64,000 nucleotides of DNA, taken from the NCBI RefSeq assembly GCF_042944905.1, contig NZ_CP168496.1:1240001-1304000 (forward strand), written 5' to 3'. Source of the DNA: Psychrobacillus sp042944905. Lineage in GTDB: Bacteria > Bacillota > Bacilli > Bacillales_A > Planococcaceae. The notes below the pieces were generated by a model that was given only the letters and a program-made list of their open reading frames with translations, searched no databases and was not told the DNA's origin. The translations under genes and the position numbers were made by a program. Positions 61,570 through 64,000 of the stretch are shown in pieces; within the stretch, counting starts at the first letter, position 1; each line of letters starts with the position of its first letter.

Positions 61570-64000
61570 ACTAAATTTAGTTTGAAAAATGCAGTCGCTG
61601 TTTTTATTATTTCATTTTTACTCATTTTAGGTGGACTTTTTTCATTTTCAAAGCTTAAGGTTGATTTACTTCCGAATATTGAATTTCCACAATTAACCGT
61701 ACAAATTTTTTATCCAGGTGCTTCACCACAAGATATTAATGAGCAAGTGACGGAAAAACTGGAACAAAATTTAAAAGGTATTGAGGGGCTAAAAAAAATA
61801 CAAAGCTCATCCTATGAAAATTTTTCAACAATTAGTCTTGAACTGCCTTTTAATGTTCAACTTGATAGTACAGAAGAAAGTGTTAATACTATTATTAAAG
61901 ATACAAACTTGCCTGAAAATGTCCAAACAAATGTAAGCCGAATATCATTCGGATCATTTCCTATCTTTAATATTTCACTCTTTTCTGAAGGTAAAACTGA
62001 TTTACAAAAACTTCTGAATAACGAAATTATTCCTGAGTTAAATAAAATTCAAGGGATCAATAATGTCTCAGTCGGTGGCTTAAGGGAAGAAATACTTCAA
62101 ATTACAGTAGATAGGGAAAAAGCTGAAAAGATAGGGTTATCATTAGAACAAATTAGAGAACAGATTAAAGAGAAACAGCTCTCATTTCCAGCTGGAAATA
62201 TAAATAAAAATAACATTATCATTCCAGTCCGAGTCCAAGAAAAAATTGAGGTAATGAACGAGTTACAAAATATCGTTTTGAAATCTAAAATACTTCCTGA
62301 CATTGACGGTGTAAAATTATTAGACATTGCTAAGGTCGAAGAAATAACGGAGAAACCTGAAATTACACGATTCAACTTACAGGATTCATTTTCAATGGCT
62401 GTTACGAAACAGCAAGATGCAAATACCGTCGAAGTAGCTAGTAAAGTACTTGATGTTCTTAATCAATATGATGAAAAATTGGATTATAAAATTGGTTTTG
62501 ATTCAGCAGAGGGAATTGAAAAGTCTGTCAACACGTTAATAAAAGAAGGATTACTCGGTGCTCTTTTTGCTTCAATTGCCGTCCTTCTCTTTTTACGGAA
62601 TTTTAGAGCGACTATTATTGCGATCATCTCCATTCCACTTTCATTACTTGTTTCATCCATCTTTTTATATCAACTTGATATTTCACTTAACATTATGACT
62701 CTAGGTGGAATGGCTGTAGCTGTTGGGCGTGTTGTTGATGATAGTATCGTTGTCATTGAAAATATTTTCAGACGTGTAAGAAGAGATAAAGCAAGTATGA
62801 CGAACGAATTAATCCAAAATTCCACAAAAGAGATTTTAAAGGCCATTACATCTTCAACGATTACATCTGTCGTCGTATTTTTACCTTTAGGTTTTGTCGG
62901 CGGAATAACAGGAGAATTTTTCTTGCCTTTTGCATTAACAATTATCTTCTCATTATTTGCTTCACTTTTGGTTTCGATTACAATTGTTCCTATTTTAGCA
63001 AAGTTCTCATTCAGCAAGGCACCAAAGGAAGAAAAAGATAGTGCTCTGCAACCCATTTATGAAAAGATTATTAAATGGTCTTTAAACAGAAAAGGAATTA
63101 TTATTGGTTTATCATTCTTTACATTAATAGGGTCAAGTGCACTTGTACCAAGCCTCGGCTTCACATTTATACCGAATGAAGAACAGAAATTACTCGTTGC
63201 AACAATTGAGCTGCCAGCCTCAACTTCACTTGAACGAACCAATAAAATTTCGCTTAAAGTAGAGGAAATGTTAGATAAGAAAAAAGAAGTAAATTAAGTG
63301 ACAGCTGGAATTGGTAGCCGAGATTTTGAAAGTGGTATCAAAAAACAAAATCAAGCAAACTACTTCATCAGTTTAAAAGAAGATGTAAAAGTTACAACAG
63401 TTATAAAAGAGCTGGAGAAAGATATAGAAGAAATTGTTTTAAAAGAAGAACCAGAAGCAAAAATAGGAATTCAAGAACAGTCGACAGGGGGGCCACCTTC
63501 CAATAATAATGTCAATATTAATTTGTATTCGACAGACTTACAAGCTTTAGAAAAGGCTGCTAAAAATGTAGAAGCTTATATGAATGAACAAAAAGATTTA
63601 AAATACATTTCTAATAATTTTTCTGAGAAACAAAAACAAATTGTCGTTAACATTAATGCAGAGAAAGCTTCACAGTTAGGCATCTCGGGTTATCAATTAT
63701 TAGGAACCGTAAGTGACTCAACCAAATCAGTACCAGTTGGAAATTTAATATTGGATGGAAAAGATCAGAAATTATTACTTTCCTATGACAAGCAAATAGC
63801 TTCAATTGATGAACTAAAAAAAATAATGATCTTCTCTTCACAAGGACCAATACCTATTACTGAAGTTGCAGACATTACTGAAATCGAAGAGTTTACTTCT
63901 ATACAAAAGTTAGAAGGTAAAGTTTTTGCTCAAATTTCAGCGACTATAAACTCGAATGACATTCGTTCTGTTTCCAAAAGAGTTATTGACGGAGTGAAAA
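61558..64000 (+). pseudogene. RND family efflux permease (SwrC/AcrB-like), interrupted by an in-frame stop; 3' end outside the window
   Basis: Proton-driven RND transporter of the AcrB/SwrC type. From TTG 61558 (AGAGGGGG upstream) it begins 'MIFLTKFSLKNAVAVFIISF' with the first membrane segment, then porter domain 'VDLLPNIEFPQLTVQIFYPGAS', membrane bundle including 'LGGMAVAVGRVVDDSIVVIENIFRR' (conserved Asp pair) and the second porter domain. A TAA at 63295-63297 ends the frame after 580 residues; the same frame then continues without further stops to the window end ('VTAGIGSRDFESGIKKQNQANYF...'), clearly homologous RND sequence. The full protein should exceed 1,000 residues. GTG at 63298 directly after the stop has no good ribosome site. 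A nonsense mutation or a sequencing error is likely. Confidence 0.85.

Noticed and set aside
63298..64000. Separate second RND gene starting at GTG 63298
   Set aside because: The sequence continues mid-domain in the same frame and lacks a convincing ribosome site; interruption of one gene is simpler.

Overview
The window is a low-GC, AT-rich chromosomal segment of an endospore-forming member of the Bacillales. Gene order follows the Bacillus subtilis ylb, dcw, sigE/sigG, ylm and pyr regions. Several departures point to the Planococcaceae (Psychrobacillus/Lysinibacillus-like): an acyl-CoA carboxylase cluster beside rsfA, a DUF3397 gene before bshC, and lost members of the dcw cluster. The genus is inferred, not shown. 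Most genes are on the + strand and many overlap by 1-30 nt in operons. No tRNA, rRNA, CRISPR array or intact insertion sequence was seen.

Layout: 1-7.6 kb is the ylb region (rsmD, coaD, ylbJ, ylbL, tmcAL, yceD, rpmF, a crotonase, rsfA). 7.7-10.9 kb is a three-gene acyl-CoA carboxylase cluster with a good CcpA (cre) site over its promoter. 11-14.3 kb holds panE, a DUF3397 membrane protein and bshC (bacillithiol synthesis). 14.4-29.1 kb is the division/wall cluster mraZ-rsmH-ftsL-pbpB-spoVD-mraY-murD-spoVE-divIB-ylxW-ylxX-sbp-ftsA-ftsZ; murE, murG and murB are absent. A 1.4 kb gene-free, repeat-rich gap follows. 30.5-36.3 kb carries spoIIGA-sigE-sigG and ylmC-ylmE-sepF-ylmG-ylmH-divIVA. 36.3-41.2 kb has a T-box leader, ileS, lspA and rluD. 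41.1-52.9 kb is a complete UMP operon (pyrR-pyrP-pyrB-C-AA-AB-K-D-F-E) with PyrR-type attenuators. After 53 kb come accessory genes: an alpha/beta hydrolase, an orphan CofE-like ligase divergent from a LysR regulator, a Tat-exported gluconate-dehydrogenase-like pair with its own tatA-tatC, and an RND efflux gene broken by an in-frame stop.

The most unusual content lies between genes. (1) A dispersed repeat, up to about 400 nt, is present in three large and two remnant copies. Its arms form nested stems that keep pairing while the sequence changes, which suggests a structured RNA or an RNA-like mobile element. (2) A second stem-loop family of about 40-115 nt sits just upstream of the start codons of rsmD, bshC and lspA, and perhaps ileS. 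(3) A 53-nt perfect palindrome lies between coaD and ylbJ. Two sporulation wall genes (spoVD, spoVE) lack a canonical start at the expected place, and the RND gene has a premature stop.
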